From Chlamydia sp. 04-14 (GTDB lineage: Bacteria; Chlamydiota; Chlamydiia; Chlamydiales; Chlamydiaceae), in the NCBI RefSeq assembly GCF_036632095.1, contig NZ_JAPYKW010000002.1, positions 186,001 to 250,000 of the forward strand: a stretch of 64,000 bases of DNA. The letters run 5' to 3'. The notes under the pieces are model-generated. The model worked only from the letters and a program-made list of their open reading frames with translations, did no database searches and was not told the DNA's origin. Both the position numbers and the translations under genes were made by a program. Positions 29,993 to 39,765 of this stretch are shown in pieces. The stretch's first letter is position 1, and the number at the start of each line of letters is the position of its first letter.

Positions 29993-30283
29993 TTATAGCT
30001 TTATGGAATACTTTCCAAAATTATTAATATCAGTAAAAACGAAACCGTCCTGATAATTAAAAATTAAAACATGATTAGAATCATGAGTTTTCCTATCTAA
30101 TAGGGAACGCACTAAATTGTCATACTTCTCAGCACGATGGCGGAGTTGCTTTTGATCTTTGGAAATAAGGAATTTAGACTTCTTTCCTTTTAATTTTTTA
30201 GGCTTATTCAGAAGCTGCTCTGTTTTCTTCTGAATCACTCGAGACAAATCTCGTCTATTTCTCTTCTTTTTTGTCCCGCTCAT
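29993..30283 (-). CDS. ltuB: Late transcription unit B protein
   Basis: 96 residues, strongly basic at the N-terminus (MSGTKKKRNRRDLSRVIQKK), with a run of Lys around 28-45, then a mixed C-terminal half ending GKYSIKL. Size, composition and place beside the CT082-type gene match LtuB, a chlamydial protein expressed late in development with unknown function. The basic N-terminus suggests nucleic-acid binding, by inference. Its upstream region is an AT-rich palindromic stretch shared with the divergent mreD-like gene. Confidence 0.82.
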   Translation of the reverse strand: MSGTKKKRNRRDLSRVIQKKTEQLLNKPKKLKGKKSKFLISKDQKQLRHRAEKYDNLVRSLLDRKTHDSNHVLIFNYQDGFVFTDINNFGKYSIKL

Positions 30284-30352
30284 AGAAATAAAATTTTTCT
30301 AATCAAACCTATAGATTAATTTTAATTAAAAACTAATTAATTAAACAAAGTA

Positions 30353-30368
30353 ATTAATTTAAATTAAT
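30353..30368. promoter_or_regulatory. AT-only 16-bp palindrome in the ltuB/mreD divergent region
   Basis: ATTAATTTAAATTAAT is its own reverse complement. It lies in a run of TTAATTAA-like words (30312-30370) between the divergent ltuB and mreD-like genes. It could be an operator for a late-gene repressor such as EUO or simply AT-rich promoter DNA; the sequence alone does not decide. Confidence 0.3.
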
Positions 30369-30494
30369 ATAGATTACTAACTAACAGAACGTTTAGGAAA
30401 TAAATAAAAAGAATAAAGAAAACATTAAGAAAATAAGAGAAAACAATCCTGAATCTTGCTATGAACTTTAGTGAATCCACACTGTATTCCCTTC

Positions 30495-31010
30495 ATGGAC
30501 CGGTTAGTATCTTTTCAATGCCTTTGTCTCTCTGTATTGAGTTTCTTTATCTGCCCTCAATATTGTCCTGACTTACGCCCAATTTTTTTTGCCCCCTATC
30601 TGGTAGCTAATTTCTATAGATTACCTAAAGAAGAGGTATTGGTTCATGCGTTGATTATTGGCCTATTTTGCGACATTGGATCTTCCTATCTATTTGGGAT
30701 TCATACGTTTTTGTATATTACCTCTGTAGCTCTTCTCCATAAAATGCATAAAATCTTTCTCAATGACAGGTGGTTGTCGATACCCATCATTAATTCTATA
30801 TTTGCTCTAGTATTTTCTTATTTCTCCTACCCAACCCTCGCCTTTTTTAATCATAAAATTAATTGGAGTCTGCATTCCCTCCTATTAGATGCAAAACATG
30901 CTTTTACTATCGATTTCATCTACAGCGGAATAATTTACCTACTCCCTTGTACAATAACTCAAGGAATCCGTAAGATGAGAGGCTTCTTAAGGAGTCGCTC
31001 ATGTTATTAA
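30495..31010 (+). CDS. MreD-like rod-shape membrane protein (CT079 position)
   Basis: 171 residues from the ATG at 30495 (MDRLVSFQCLCL); a GTG at 30471 would add eight residues. Neither has a clear ribosome site. About five hydrophobic segments. The pattern PYLVANFYRLPKEEVLVHAL followed by GLFCDIGSSYLFGIHTFLYI resembles MreD, in which a conserved Asp and the S-x-x-x-G-hydrophobic stretch sit in the second and third helices. Chlamydiae use MreB in place of FtsZ for division, so an MreD fits. Identity is by pattern, not certain. It overlaps folD by 10 bases. Confidence 0.7.
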   Translation: MDRLVSFQCLCLSVLSFFICPQYCPDLRPIFFAPYLVANFYRLPKEEVLVHALIIGLFCDIGSSYLFGIHTFLYITSVALLHKMHKIFLNDRWLSIPIINSIFALVFSYFSYPTLAFFNHKINWSLHSLLLDAKHAFTIDFIYSGIIYLLPCTITQGIRKMRGFLRSRSCY

Positions 31011-31864
31011 AAGGTTCACCCGTTGCCGAGCGGGTCTTAGAAAAAATCAAACAGGAAATCTCTAATAGCCCAACACCTCCCGGTCTTGCAGTGGTGCTCA
31101 TCGGTAATGATCCAGCATCTGAGGTTTATGTTGGAATGAAGGTAAAAAAAGCTACAGATCTGGGCATGATATCCAAAGCTCATAGATTACCTTCTGACGC
31201 TACTCTTACCGACATTCTTAAGCTTATTAACAGATTAAACAACGATCCCACTATCCATGGTATCTTAGTACAAATTCCCTTGCCCAAACATTTAGATACA
31301 AATGCTGTGATTCAAGCTATTGCTCCCGAAAAGGATGTGGATGGTCTCCACCCTATTAATATGGGAAAACTGCTTTTAGGACAGTTGGGAGGATTTGCTC
31401 CATGCACACCCGCGGGCATTATTGAATTACTGAATTACTATGAGATTCCTCTTCTTGGACGTCACGTTGCCGTTGTTGGAAGAAGCAATATTGTTGGCAA
31501 GCCTTTAGCTGCTATGTTAATGCAAAAACATCCCTCAACAAATGCTACAGTCACCTTGCTTCATAGCCAATCACAAAATCTTACTGAGATTCTAAAAACA
31601 GCGGATATTATCATTGCAGCTGTAGGTGTACCTTTATTTATTAAAGAAAATATGGTCTCTCCTCACACTATTGTTGTTGACGTAGGTACATCACGAGTAA
31701 CAGCAAATAATGATAAGGGTTACACTTTAGTTGGCGATGTCGATTTCAATAATGTTGTTGCCAAATGCAAAGCAATTTCTCCGGTACCCGGAGGTGTAGG
31801 ACCTATGACAGTGGCAATGTTGATGAAAAATACATGGGAAAGTTACAAAAAATCTTCTTTCTAG
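31001..31864 (+). CDS. folD: Methylenetetrahydrofolate dehydrogenase / cyclohydrolase
   Basis: Interconverts 5,10-methylene-THF and 10-formyl-THF with NADP, supplying formyl groups for fMet-tRNA. 287 residues. Conserved segments: GNDPASEVYVGMKVKKATDLG with the catalytic Lys, GILVQIPLPKHL, PEKDVDGLHPINMGKL, PCTPAGIIELL, the Rossmann motif VVGRSNIVGKPLA, and C-terminal PVPGGVGPMTVAMLM. AGGAG lies 7 bases before the ATG, inside the end of the mreD-like gene. Overlaps the apbE start by 31 bases. Confidence 0.96.
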   Translation: MLLKGSPVAERVLEKIKQEISNSPTPPGLAVVLIGNDPASEVYVGMKVKKATDLGMISKAHRLPSDATLTDILKLINRLNNDPTIHGILVQIPLPKHLDTNAVIQAIAPEKDVDGLHPINMGKLLLGQLGGFAPCTPAGIIELLNYYEIPLLGRHVAVVGRSNIVGKPLAAMLMQKHPSTNATVTLLHSQSQNLTEILKTADIIIAAVGVPLFIKENMVSPHTIVVDVGTSRVTANNDKGYTLVGDVDFNNVVAKCKAISPVPGGVGPMTVAMLMKNTWESYKKSSF

Positions 31865-32781
31865 TTCTATTCTCCTGGATTCTTAGTGGATGCAGCACTC
31901 CCAAGCTTACGACTTTGGAGGGAGAAAAAATGACAATGCCCTACCGTATTATCATAGGAAAGCATCTATCACATCAAGAAACCGAACAGTTAAAAAAAGA
32001 AATCGACACAGTCTTTCATGTTATTGATACTGTATACAATAACTGGAATGGAGAATCGGAACTTTCAAAAATTAATCGTGCACCTGCGGGAGTGGCTATT
32101 CCTCTATCTAAGGAATTATGTGATTTCTTAGAGATGGTAGACAGATTTTACCGTATATCTGGTGGAAGATTTGATCCTACTTTAGGACCGTTAAAAACTC
32201 TTTGGCTGTTACATCTTAAACAACATTCGATCCCTAATGAACAAGTATGGAAATCTTATTACGAACATTCAGGATGGAAACATATTGATCTTGATATAAC
32301 CAACCAAACACTTACCAAAAAACACTCTGATTTACAACTTGATCTCTGTGGTGCAGTAAAAGGATTTGCTGTCGATTGTTTATTAGAAACTTGCCAGAGC
32401 TTTTGTTTTGATAGCTATGCAGAGTGGGGAGGAGAAATTAAAATTTCAGGACGCCATCCCTCAGGAAGGCCCTGGCGTATCGCTTCTTCCGCGACATCCG
32501 AAATCATAGAACTAAAAAATACCGCGGTTGCTACAAGCGGAAATTATCATCAACAATGGTCTGTAGATGGAAAAACCTATACACATATCTTAGATCCTCA
32601 TACAGGAAAACCTTTAGAACTACACAACTATCCTATAGTATCTGCAACCGTTATTCATCCGAGTTGTGCGTTTGCTGACGCCATGGCTACAGTACTCATG
32701 ACCTTCTCTACAAAAACAGAAGCTTTGACTTGGGCAAAAGAAAATCACATCGAAGTATTTATCAACGATAACGCTTCATAG
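31834..32781 (+). CDS. apbE: FAD:protein FMN transferase ApbE (lipoprotein)
   Basis: Attaches FMN covalently to Thr residues of targets such as the NqrB/NqrC subunits of the Na+-pumping NADH dehydrogenase. Start placed at 31834 ([20 protein letters not shown]): this gives a lipoprotein signal with lipobox LSGC at 17-20. A longer frame from 31765 would bury it. 315 residues. Motifs: [63 protein letters not shown] and [13 protein letters not shown]. Overlaps folD at its 5' end and smpB at its 3' end. Confidence 0.93.
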   Translation: MGKLQKIFFLVLFSWILSGCSTPKLTTLEGEKMTMPYRIIIGKHLSHQETEQLKKEIDTVFHVIDTVYNNWNGESELSKINRAPAGVAIPLSKELCDFLEMVDRFYRISGGRFDPTLGPLKTLWLLHLKQHSIPNEQVWKSYYEHSGWKHIDLDITNQTLTKKHSDLQLDLCGAVKGFAVDCLLETCQSFCFDSYAEWGGEIKISGRHPSGRPWRIASSATSEIIELKNTAVATSGNYHQQWSVDGKTYTHILDPHTGKPLELHNYPIVSATVIHPSCAFADAMATVLMTFSTKTEALTWAKENHIEVFINDNAS

Positions 32782-33214
32782 CAGATTCTACTTCTCGTTG
32801 TTTCTCCCGCGCTATGATCGTTTGTCGCTTATCGTGAGCTTTCTTACCACGACAACATCCAAGACGAATTTTTACATATCCACGAGAAAGAAACATCCCT
32901 AATGGAATGATTGTTACTCCCTTTTGAGCTACCTTACCCTCTAATTTTCGAATCTCATATCTATGAAGAAGAAGCTTGCGCTTTCTCCGTTCCTCATGAT
33001 TATAGATATTACCAAAACGATAGGGAGCAATGCTGGCATTCAATAGCCACGCCTCCCCCTTAGAAATAGCCACATAGGCATCACCGAGGTTCCCACCGTG
33101 ATCACGTAATGACTTTATCTCGGTTCCGGTAAGTACAACCCCAGCTTCTAAAGTATCCAAAACCTCATAATTACGTAAGGCTTTGCGGTTAGAAACAATT
33201 TCCTTACTGGCCAT
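32762..33214 (-). CDS. smpB: SsrA-binding protein SmpB
   Basis: Partner of tmRNA in trans-translation and ribosome rescue. 150 residues. Conserved beta-barrel segments [20 protein letters not shown] and [17 protein letters not shown], then [16 protein letters not shown]. The basic C-terminal tail [20 protein letters not shown] folds as a helix in the decoding centre. Divergent from dnaN with a 241-base gap that holds leader structure for dnaN. The 3' end overlaps apbE by 20 bases. The tmRNA gene itself is not in this window. Confidence 0.96.
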   Translation of the reverse strand: MASKEIVSNRKALRNYEVLDTLEAGVVLTGTEIKSLRDHGGNLGDAYVAISKGEAWLLNASIAPYRFGNIYNHEERRKRKLLLHRYEIRKLEGKVAQKGVTIIPLGMFLSRGYVKIRLGCCRGKKAHDKRQTIIAREKQREVESAMKRYR

Positions 33215-33280
33215 AATTTTTTCCCATTTCTCAACCTAGAGAGTTGGGAGGGAGTATAACAAAAAACCCAATTTTCTTTC

Positions 33281-33309
33281 TTGAACTTAGCAAGTGGCTA
33301 GATTAGAAA
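33281..33309 (+). promoter_or_regulatory. Possible sigma-66 promoter for dnaN-recF
   Basis: TTGAAC (33281-33286), a 17-base spacer and TAGAAA (33304-33309) resemble a vegetative promoter. It would give a 5' leader of about 140 bases containing the hairpin at 33390-33424. Neither hexamer is perfect and the region is AT-rich, so this is only a candidate. Confidence 0.3.
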
Positions 33310-33389
33310 AATCCTAGGAAATATCTAGAAGACCATAAAATCCCTTTATAGTAATATCCTGCTTTATCCCAGGAAGCTCTCTCGAAGAG

Positions 33390-33424
33390 ATCCTGAGGAA
33401 CCCCTATTCTCTTAGGGGCAGGAT
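33390..33424 (+). other. Two-part hairpin in the dnaN leader
   Basis: Outer stem ATCCTG (33390-33395) with CAGGAT (33419-33424); inner stem CCCCTA (33401-33406) with TAGGGG (33413-33418); bulge AGGAA on the 5' side only. It lies 31 bases before the dnaN ATG. No T run follows, so it is not a terminator. It may stabilise the leader or mask and expose the AGGA sequence in the bulge. Confidence 0.45.
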
Positions 33425-33455
33425 TGAATTTAATGACTTACAGTTGTAGGAAAAT

Positions 33456-34556
33456 ATGAAGTTCGTCGTATCCCGAAATGAGTTAGGAAATCTTATAAAA
33501 AAAATCCAAAGCGTTGTTCCTCAAAATACTCCTATTCCTGTGCTCACCCATGTACTTATCGAAACATGTAACGATGAGCTTGTCTTTACCGCTACAGATC
33601 TTACGGTAAGCACCCGATGCGTAGCCCAGGCAAAGGTCTATGAATCAGGCGCGATTTCCATTCCTTCTAAAAGATTTTTTCAACTAGTAAAAGAATTAAC
33701 AGAGGCTAATCTTGAAATCTCCGCAACTACCGGAGAAATGGCAAAGATTACCTCAGGATCTTCTTGTTTCCGTCTACTTAGCATGGGCAAAGAAGACTTC
33801 CCTATGCTCCCTGACATCCAAAATTCTGTACGATTTACTCTCCCTGCAGAACAGCTTAGAGAGATGTTACAACGTACATCTTTCGCCGTTTCTCGAGAAG
33901 AAAGCCGTTATGTTCTTACGGGAGTTTTATTAACCATTGCTAATGGTATTGTTACTGTAGTAGGTACTGACGGAAAACGACTAGCAAAAACTGATCTGGA
34001 GATCTCTTTAGATAAAAGCTTTTCTGGCGATTATATCATTCCTATTAAAGCCGTTGAAGAAATTATTAAACTCTGTTCTGAAGATTCCGAAGCTACTATC
34101 TTCTTAGATCAGGCAAAAATTGCTGTGGAGTGCGGTAACACATTATTAATTACCAAACTACTTTCTGGGGAATTTCCCGATTTTTCTCCAGTAATCTCTA
34201 CGGAAAGTAGTGTGCAATTAGATCTTCATAGAGAAGAGTTAATTACCTTATTAAAACAGGTAGCGTTGTTTACTAATGAATCTTCGCATTCCGTAAAGTT
34301 TACCTTTACTCCCGGGGAGCTCACTTTAACAGCAAACTGTACAAAAGTTGGTGAGGGTAAGGTTAGTATGGCGGTAAACTATTCTGGAGAGCTATTAGAA
34401 ATTGCCTTCAATCCTTTCTTCTTCCTCGATATCTTAAAGCATAGTAAAGATGAGTTAGTACGCTTAGGCATTTCAGATTCTTATAATCCAGGAATCATTA
34501 CTGATTCTACTCGTAGCCTATTCGTTATTATGCCAATGAGATTGCATGATGATTAA
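33456..34556 (+). CDS. dnaN: DNA polymerase III beta subunit (sliding clamp)
   Basis: Processivity clamp; dimer of three-domain monomers encircling DNA. 366 residues, family length. N-terminus [20 protein letters not shown], three repeated clamp domains, and the C-terminal pocket-forming end [19 protein letters not shown] (M-P-M-R-L is the classic terminus). A structured leader precedes it. The stop overlaps the recF start by one base (TAATG), a coupled dnaN-recF pair. Confidence 0.97.
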   Translation: MKFVVSRNELGNLIKKIQSVVPQNTPIPVLTHVLIETCNDELVFTATDLTVSTRCVAQAKVYESGAISIPSKRFFQLVKELTEANLEISATTGEMAKITSGSSCFRLLSMGKEDFPMLPDIQNSVRFTLPAEQLREMLQRTSFAVSREESRYVLTGVLLTIANGIVTVVGTDGKRLAKTDLEISLDKSFSGDYIIPIKAVEEIIKLCSEDSEATIFLDQAKIAVECGNTLLITKLLSGEFPDFSPVISTESSVQLDLHREELITLLKQVALFTNESSHSVKFTFTPGELTLTANCTKVGEGKVSMAVNYSGELLEIAFNPFFFLDILKHSKDELVRLGISDSYNPGIITDSTRSLFVIMPMRLHDD

Positions 34557-35659
34557 TGAAGATTATTTCCCTGCGTCTTAAAAATTTCAGAAACTATAAA
34601 GAAACTGAGGTTTCTTTATCTCCAGATATGAACTACATTTTTGGAGAAAATGCCCAGGGAAAAACAAATCTTCTTGAAGCCCTTTATGTTTTATCTTTAG
34701 GCAGGTCTTTCCGTACCTCACATCTTACCGAGGCTATTTTCTTTGGCGCTTCTCATTTTTTTCTGGAAATGACCTTTGAAAAAGATGGATTTCCTCATAC
34801 GCTATCTACCTATGTAGATAAGCAAGGAAAAAAAATTCTTTGTAACCACTCTCCTATAAAAACCTTATCGCAATTGATAGGTATGGTGCCTATTGTTCTA
34901 TTTTCCTCTAAAGACCGCTCTTTGATTTCCGGAGCTCCCGCAGACCGCAGACTGTTTCTGAATCTACTTTTATCTCAATGCGATCCTCAATATAAACATT
35001 CATTATCTTATTATCACCGAGCCTTATTACAAAGAAACACTCTACTCAAAACCAAACAAACTTCCACGTTATCAGTTTGGGATGAGCAACTTGCTACTCT
35101 AGGCGCCTATCTAACGTTAAGCCGGCACTCTTGCTGCGAACAACTAAATAAACTAGTTCAAGAATTATGGAGTAATTCCTTATCAGAACAACTACGCATT
35201 AAATTTAAAAGCTCACTAATTAAACAAGATAAGGTTTCTCCAGAGCTTATTGCTGAGGAACTTAGAAAACAGCTAACAACAGCACTACATCGTGATTTAG
35301 AATTAGGAACTACGTCTGTAGGTCCTCATCGTGAGGACTTTACTTTAATGATTAATGATCTTCCCGTTGCACAATTCTCTAGTGAAGGTCAAAAACACAG
35401 TTTACTCGCCGTTCTTAGACTCGCAGAATGTCTTTATATAAAAGAGATCTATCACGCATGTCCTTTATTCTGTATGGACGATATTCATGCAGGATTAGAC
35501 AATCAGAGAATCTCACAACTACTCGACCTTGCTCCTACTTTAGGACAAACCCTAATGACCTCTACAAATACCCCTCATCAAACATTATCTGAAACCAGTA
35601 GGATCTTTTCAGTTAATCAAGCTCAAATATCAATTCATTCACATTCGATTATTAAATAG
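34556..35659 (+). CDS. recF: DNA replication and repair protein RecF
   Basis: SMC-like ATPase that loads RecA with RecO and RecR at gaps. 367 residues. N-terminal [18 protein letters not shown], Walker [21 protein letters not shown] (about 30-49), the [10 protein letters not shown]-like segment [16 protein letters not shown], the signature-motif region [19 protein letters not shown] and Walker [12 protein letters not shown]. Starts inside the dnaN stop codon. An AT-rich hairpin with a T run follows 18 bases after the stop. Confidence 0.96.
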   Translation: MKIISLRLKNFRNYKETEVSLSPDMNYIFGENAQGKTNLLEALYVLSLGRSFRTSHLTEAIFFGASHFFLEMTFEKDGFPHTLSTYVDKQGKKILCNHSPIKTLSQLIGMVPIVLFSSKDRSLISGAPADRRLFLNLLLSQCDPQYKHSLSYYHRALLQRNTLLKTKQTSTLSVWDEQLATLGAYLTLSRHSCCEQLNKLVQELWSNSLSEQLRIKFKSSLIKQDKVSPELIAEELRKQLTTALHRDLELGTTSVGPHREDFTLMINDLPVAQFSSEGQKHSLLAVLRLAECLYIKEIYHACPLFCMDDIHAGLDNQRISQLLDLAPTLGQTLMTSTNTPHQTLSETSRIFSVNQAQISIHSHSIIK

Positions 35660-35677
35660 TAATTTTTTATTACTTTT

Positions 35678-35702
35678 ATAATTAACCGCTTAATTATTTT
35701 TT
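35678..35702 (+). terminator. AT-rich intrinsic terminator after recF
   Basis: ATAATTAA (35678-35685) pairs with TTAATTAT (35690-35697) around loop CCGC, then five T (35698-35702). The stem is weak in GC, but symmetry, loop and T run fit a Rho-independent terminator for dnaN-recF. Confidence 0.55.
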
Positions 35703-35770
35703 AAAATAAGTTAATTAAACACGCTGGTTTTTAATAAAAAACTTATTAAAATAATTATATCGGTGTGCAA

Positions 35771-36751
35771 ATGAATAAATTATTATTAATTTTACTATTC
35801 TTAATATCTGGAACGTCCCTTTTGGCAGATACTTCTATAATTCAAACACTTCCGTCAGGAATTGGTGGGATTAGAGAAACATCTCAGCAAAAAGAGTCAG
35901 TAATCTGCGTTCACGCATTTTTAAGATCTTACAGGTCGTTAAAACCTATTGGTAATGTCTTAGAAAAAGAAAATTACGACGTATTTATCTGGAACTATGA
36001 AACTCGCAAATTTACATTAGAAAGACATGCGGATCATCTTGTTAAATTAATTAAAAAGATAGCAGAGTTAAAGCCTGGTGTTCCCATCAACTTCGTAACA
36101 CATTCTATAGGAGGTGTTATTGTTCGAGTGGCCTTGGCTAAACCTGACTGCCCTCAAGAAGCAAAGTGCGGTAAAGCCATACTCATGGCTCCTCCAAATG
36201 CAGGATCCACATTAGCAAGACGTTATAGATCGTTGGCGATTGTGCAATTTATCTTTGGAGGGAAATTAGGTAGACAGTTACTTACCTATTGCCCAAGAAA
36301 AATGCTTGATGTTGGTAAGCTCCCTTCTACAGTAGAAGTCCTTATTCTTAGTGGCAATAAACGCAGTAGATTTCTTCCCTTCCGTCTAGAATGTGAAAAT
36401 GATGGGAAAGTATGCACGGTAGAGACTTGCTTGGATACTCCTCACAAGGGATATGTGATTAATACAAATCACACTTACATCATCACAAACAGAAAGTCTA
36501 TTTTTCTCATGAGAGAGTTTTTAAAACACGGCAGCAAAACTGCAGCTATAGAACAAGTCCCTGAGGAAATAGAACAGAAGGTAAAGGAAAATAAACAGAA
36601 GAGCTCCAGGCTAAATACGAGCAAAAACAAGGATATCTACGTTATCCATTGTTTCGGCTCTCACCCTTATAATCTTTACGGTTTTCCCAAAACCTGGAAA
36701 CCTAACTCACAGCAAAAAAACGAAATAAATCCTGAAACGTTAGGAAAATAA
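35771..36751 (+). CDS. Exported alpha/beta hydrolase (lipase/acyltransferase-like)
   Basis: 326 residues from ATG 35771; a GTG two codons earlier is less likely. A signal peptide ([19 protein letters not shown]) implies export. The alpha/beta-hydrolase core is complete: oxyanion region ICVHAFLRS, nucleophile elbow THSIGG (Ser112), PPNAGS, acid NDGKVCTVE (Asp211) and histidine in NTNHTYII (His234). Closest in pattern to PGAP1/lipase-type esterases. The C-terminal 70 residues after the core are basic and of unknown role. Occupies the CT073 position between recF and rseP, overlapping rseP tail to tail by 50 bases. Substrate unknown. Confidence 0.85.
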   Translation: MNKLLLILLFLISGTSLLADTSIIQTLPSGIGGIRETSQQKESVICVHAFLRSYRSLKPIGNVLEKENYDVFIWNYETRKFTLERHADHLVKLIKKIAELKPGVPINFVTHSIGGVIVRVALAKPDCPQEAKCGKAILMAPPNAGSTLARRYRSLAIVQFIFGGKLGRQLLTYCPRKMLDVGKLPSTVEVLILSGNKRSRFLPFRLECENDGKVCTVETCLDTPHKGYVINTNHTYIITNRKSIFLMREFLKHGSKTAAIEQVPEEIEQKVKENKQKSSRLNTSKNKDIYVIHCFGSHPYNLYGFPKTWKPNSQQKNEINPETLGK

Positions 36752-38570
36752 AGAAAGCTATCAATAATAAAGAAAATGGGATTAACATTTTCTCAATAAG
36801 CTTCATATTCAAACGACGCCTTGAAATCATTTCCCAAAGGCAAAGTACAATGTAGCCTCCATCCAAAACAGGAATCGGAAGAAGATTTAAAACCGCTAAA
36901 TTGATGCTTACTAACCCTATCCAAAATAAAGCTTCAGAGATTCCTAGGGACCATCCTTTATGTAGCATATGAACAATCCCTACTGGACCTGATAGCCATT
37001 GAGGATTCAGACGGCCTACAACTAAAGCTTTCATAGTGCGCAAACTATCTTTAGAAATATTAATGATCAAAGCATCCGGAGTAGGATTATACTTTACAGT
37101 CATATCCTTCAAAGGAATGCCAAGAGATAGTTTTTGTTTTTCTATTTCTATTCTATCTAGATAATAACGCTGTTGATCCTGATTCTTAAACTTTTTCGCC
37201 ATTTCACGACGTTTATTTAAAAGATCATCGGAATAAATGCTTATCCATGGCTTAGGTTGAATCGGAGATAATAAACGATACTGACCTGATTCACGTACTT
37301 CTTGAGCACTTCCTATTGAATTAATAATTGCCAATAGGTCTTTAGCATCATAAGAACGAATAAACCTTTCATCAGCTATTGAAGAATCTACATCCTCAAG
37401 TTGCTCAGAAGTCATTTTTTGAATAATTATGGATACCTTATGGTTCTGAACCAAACGCAAAATATCCGTGCTTCCACTAACAGGAGTACCATCTATAGCT
37501 AAAATACGATCTCCCAACTCCAATTTATCTTCCATAGGAGGAAATGGAGATTCTGGATCTATAGGCTGCAACTCTCCTTCTACATAACCATAACTATTGA
37601 TCATATAAGGCAAAGTATACAAAGAAGACCATTTACCTTTAATGCCGGCTTCGTACTGATTATCGATAAGTTCATTCCTTACATAAGGAGATAAATATAA
37701 TGTGCTCGCTAGCATTCTAGGAATGCGTAATGATATTTCCTTGTCATAACGAGAAACTTTAACAAATGCGTAGGCTTCATTAAGTATCTGAGAAACTTGC
37801 ATCGGAGAAAATAAAATTTGTCCATCCATCCATACCAATCGATCGCCTGGTAGTATATTCGCTGAATACATGGGAGATTCTTTTGAAATAGGCTCCTGAT
37901 AACGATATAAAAGATAACTAGCTCCAGCGAGAGGGATACCATTTTTATTAACATCAAATTCTGTATCCAAGGAAAATTCTGTAGAAGTTTTTGAAAGATA
38001 TGCGGGATGTACTCCCTTAAAAGACAGACGTCTGTCTAATAAAGCTGAGGTAATAGCATCTTTATCCGAGTAATAGGGTTTGCCATTACATGTAAGAATC
38101 TCGTCACCAAGATTTAAACCTTTTTCTTTTAAAATAGGATTCACCCAACCAACAATACGAGAATACTCAGAGTAAGCCTTATTTCTACCTCCCGAGATAT
38201 AAAGTGCACCAAAAGCCACAAAAGCCAATAAAATATTAGCTATAGGACCTGCGGCAAGAACAACGATTCTTTTCCATGGAGATTTGCTAAAAAAACCCTG
38301 AGGTATATCGTAAACAGAATCAGGATCGGCATCTACACCCTTTTCTCTTTTGTCCATACCCTTGATACGAACATAACCACCGAAAGGGAAAATACCTACA
38401 CGGTATTCTATGTTTCCAATTTTCCTTTTATATAAAGCCGGACCAAAACCAATACTAAAACTCTCAACAGCCATACCTACAGACTTGGCTGCTAGTAAAT
38501 GACCCAGTTCATGGATCAATACCAAAACCCCCAAAGCAAGGGCTGCAAGAATAAAATATATTATTGTCAT
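36702..38570 (-). CDS. rseP: Site-2 zinc metalloprotease RseP/YaeL
   Basis: Intramembrane protease that cuts membrane-anchored substrates after a first cleavage. 622 residues, clearly longer than the usual 450. Active site HELGH in [15 protein letters not shown] near the N-terminus; the second zinc-ligand motif [13 protein letters not shown] near the C-terminus. Between them lie at least two PDZ-like regions (around 155-210 and 345-400) and extra sequence. Four membrane segments. It has been linked experimentally in C. trachomatis to other substrates; here the target is unknown. Starts 12 bases after the dxr stop. Confidence 0.93.
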   Translation of the reverse strand: MTIIYFILAALALGVLVLIHELGHLLAAKSVGMAVESFSIGFGPALYKRKIGNIEYRVGIFPFGGYVRIKGMDKREKGVDADPDSVYDIPQGFFSKSPWKRIVVLAAGPIANILLAFVAFGALYISGGRNKAYSEYSRIVGWVNPILKEKGLNLGDEILTCNGKPYYSDKDAITSALLDRRLSFKGVHPAYLSKTSTEFSLDTEFDVNKNGIPLAGASYLLYRYQEPISKESPMYSANILPGDRLVWMDGQILFSPMQVSQILNEAYAFVKVSRYDKEISLRIPRMLASTLYLSPYVRNELIDNQYEAGIKGKWSSLYTLPYMINSYGYVEGELQPIDPESPFPPMEDKLELGDRILAIDGTPVSGSTDILRLVQNHKVSIIIQKMTSEQLEDVDSSIADERFIRSYDAKDLLAIINSIGSAQEVRESGQYRLLSPIQPKPWISIYSDDLLNKRREMAKKFKNQDQQRYYLDRIEIEKQKLSLGIPLKDMTVKYNPTPDALIINISKDSLRTMKALVVGRLNPQWLSGPVGIVHMLHKGWSLGISEALFWIGLVSINLAVLNLLPIPVLDGGYIVLCLWEMISRRRLNMKLIEKMLIPFSLLLIAFFIFLTFQDLFRFFAVS

Positions 38571-38582
38571 ATACGTACCGGG

Positions 38583-39722
38583 TTATATCTCTTGAGCAAG
38601 GGCTCGAGCTTCCTTATCAACAGCAAAGACATCGTCTAATGAAGTGCATGGAGAAACTCTATAATTTTCCATAAGCCTTGTTAACTTATCTAGAATATCG
38701 CACCAAGCAATTTCTTCTGTTAAAAATCTTTGAACTAAAACCTCATTAGCGGCATTAAAAAATGGTCCCGAAGATCCTTTCTCTTTTAATACCCATCTAG
38801 CCAAACCAATACTTGGAAAACGCTCCTCATCTATAGGAAGAAACTCTAATGTTTGTTTTATAGAAAAATCTATCCCTTTATGAGGTGTTGGACAACGTTT
38901 TGGAGTGGTTAATACATGTTGTATGGGAAACAGCATGCTAGGAGGATTCATTACAGAAAGCACCGTCCCGTCTTGAAACTCTACCATACCATGAATTAAA
39001 CTTTGAGGATGAATTACAGCATCTATTTCCGCATTTTCCAATCCAAATAACCAATAAGCTTCTATTATTTCCAAGCCTTTATTTACCAATGTCGAAGAAT
39101 CTACAGTAATTTTAGCTCCCATATTCCATATAGGATGTTTCAATACATCCTCAATAGTCACGCGATTTAATTCTTCTCTAGACTTGTATAATAAAGGGCC
39201 CCCAGAAGCAGTTAATAATAACTTTTTTACTTCCGAAGGATTTTTTCCCTCTAAACATTGATATAGGGCATTATGCTCACTATCTATAGGCAAAATTGTT
39301 GTTTGATATTGCTTGGCAATCCCTCTGATAATTTCGCCAGCAGAAACTAAAACTTCTTTATTTGCTAATGCTAGAGTTTTCCCCAATTTCATTGCTTCTA
39401 TAATTGCCGGTAGAGCCACAACACCTGAGGATGCGGCAACAATAGTATCAATTTCTACAGCTGTAGCAGCTGCTAATAATCCTTCTTCACGAAGAAATGC
39501 TTTGACATTAGGAAATTCTTTACGAACTTCAAAATAAACTCGTTCGTCATATACAGAAACTATAGAAGGAGAAAACTCTCGAATTTGTTCGAAAAATAAA
39601 TCCTTATTATTACCGTATGAAGCAAGAGCGACCACATTGAACAGGTGAGGATGAGACCTAATAATTTTTAAAGTCTGCTGCCCTACACTTCCAGTGGATC
39701 CGAAAATGGCTAAATGTTTCAA
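38583..39722 (-). CDS. dxr: 1-deoxy-D-xylulose 5-phosphate reductoisomerase
   Basis: Second enzyme of the MEP isoprenoid pathway, NADPH dependent. 379 residues. N-terminal IFGSTGSVGQQTLKIIRSHP (NADPH fold), LANKEVLVSAGE, the metal-binding PIDSEHNALYQCLEG, LTASGGPLL, and NMGAKITVDSSTLVNKGLE with HPIWNMG. Works in the same pathway as ispG at 61081. Probable operon with rseP downstream on the minus strand. Confidence 0.97.
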   Translation of the reverse strand: MKHLAIFGSTGSVGQQTLKIIRSHPHLFNVVALASYGNNKDLFFEQIREFSPSIVSVYDERVYFEVRKEFPNVKAFLREEGLLAAATAVEIDTIVAASSGVVALPAIIEAMKLGKTLALANKEVLVSAGEIIRGIAKQYQTTILPIDSEHNALYQCLEGKNPSEVKKLLLTASGGPLLYKSREELNRVTIEDVLKHPIWNMGAKITVDSSTLVNKGLEIIEAYWLFGLENAEIDAVIHPQSLIHGMVEFQDGTVLSVMNPPSMLFPIQHVLTTPKRCPTPHKGIDFSIKQTLEFLPIDEERFPSIGLARWVLKEKGSSGPFFNAANEVLVQRFLTEEIAWCDILDKLTRLMENYRVSPCTSLDDVFAVDKEARALAQEI

Positions 39723-39765
39723 ATAGTAACCTTAACAAATTGAAAAAAAAATCATAACTCCTAGA

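Noticed and set aside
31765-31833. Longer apbE frame starting inside folD
   Set aside because: It would place 23 polar residues before a clean lipoprotein signal peptide with lipobox; the ATG at 31834 is the natural start.
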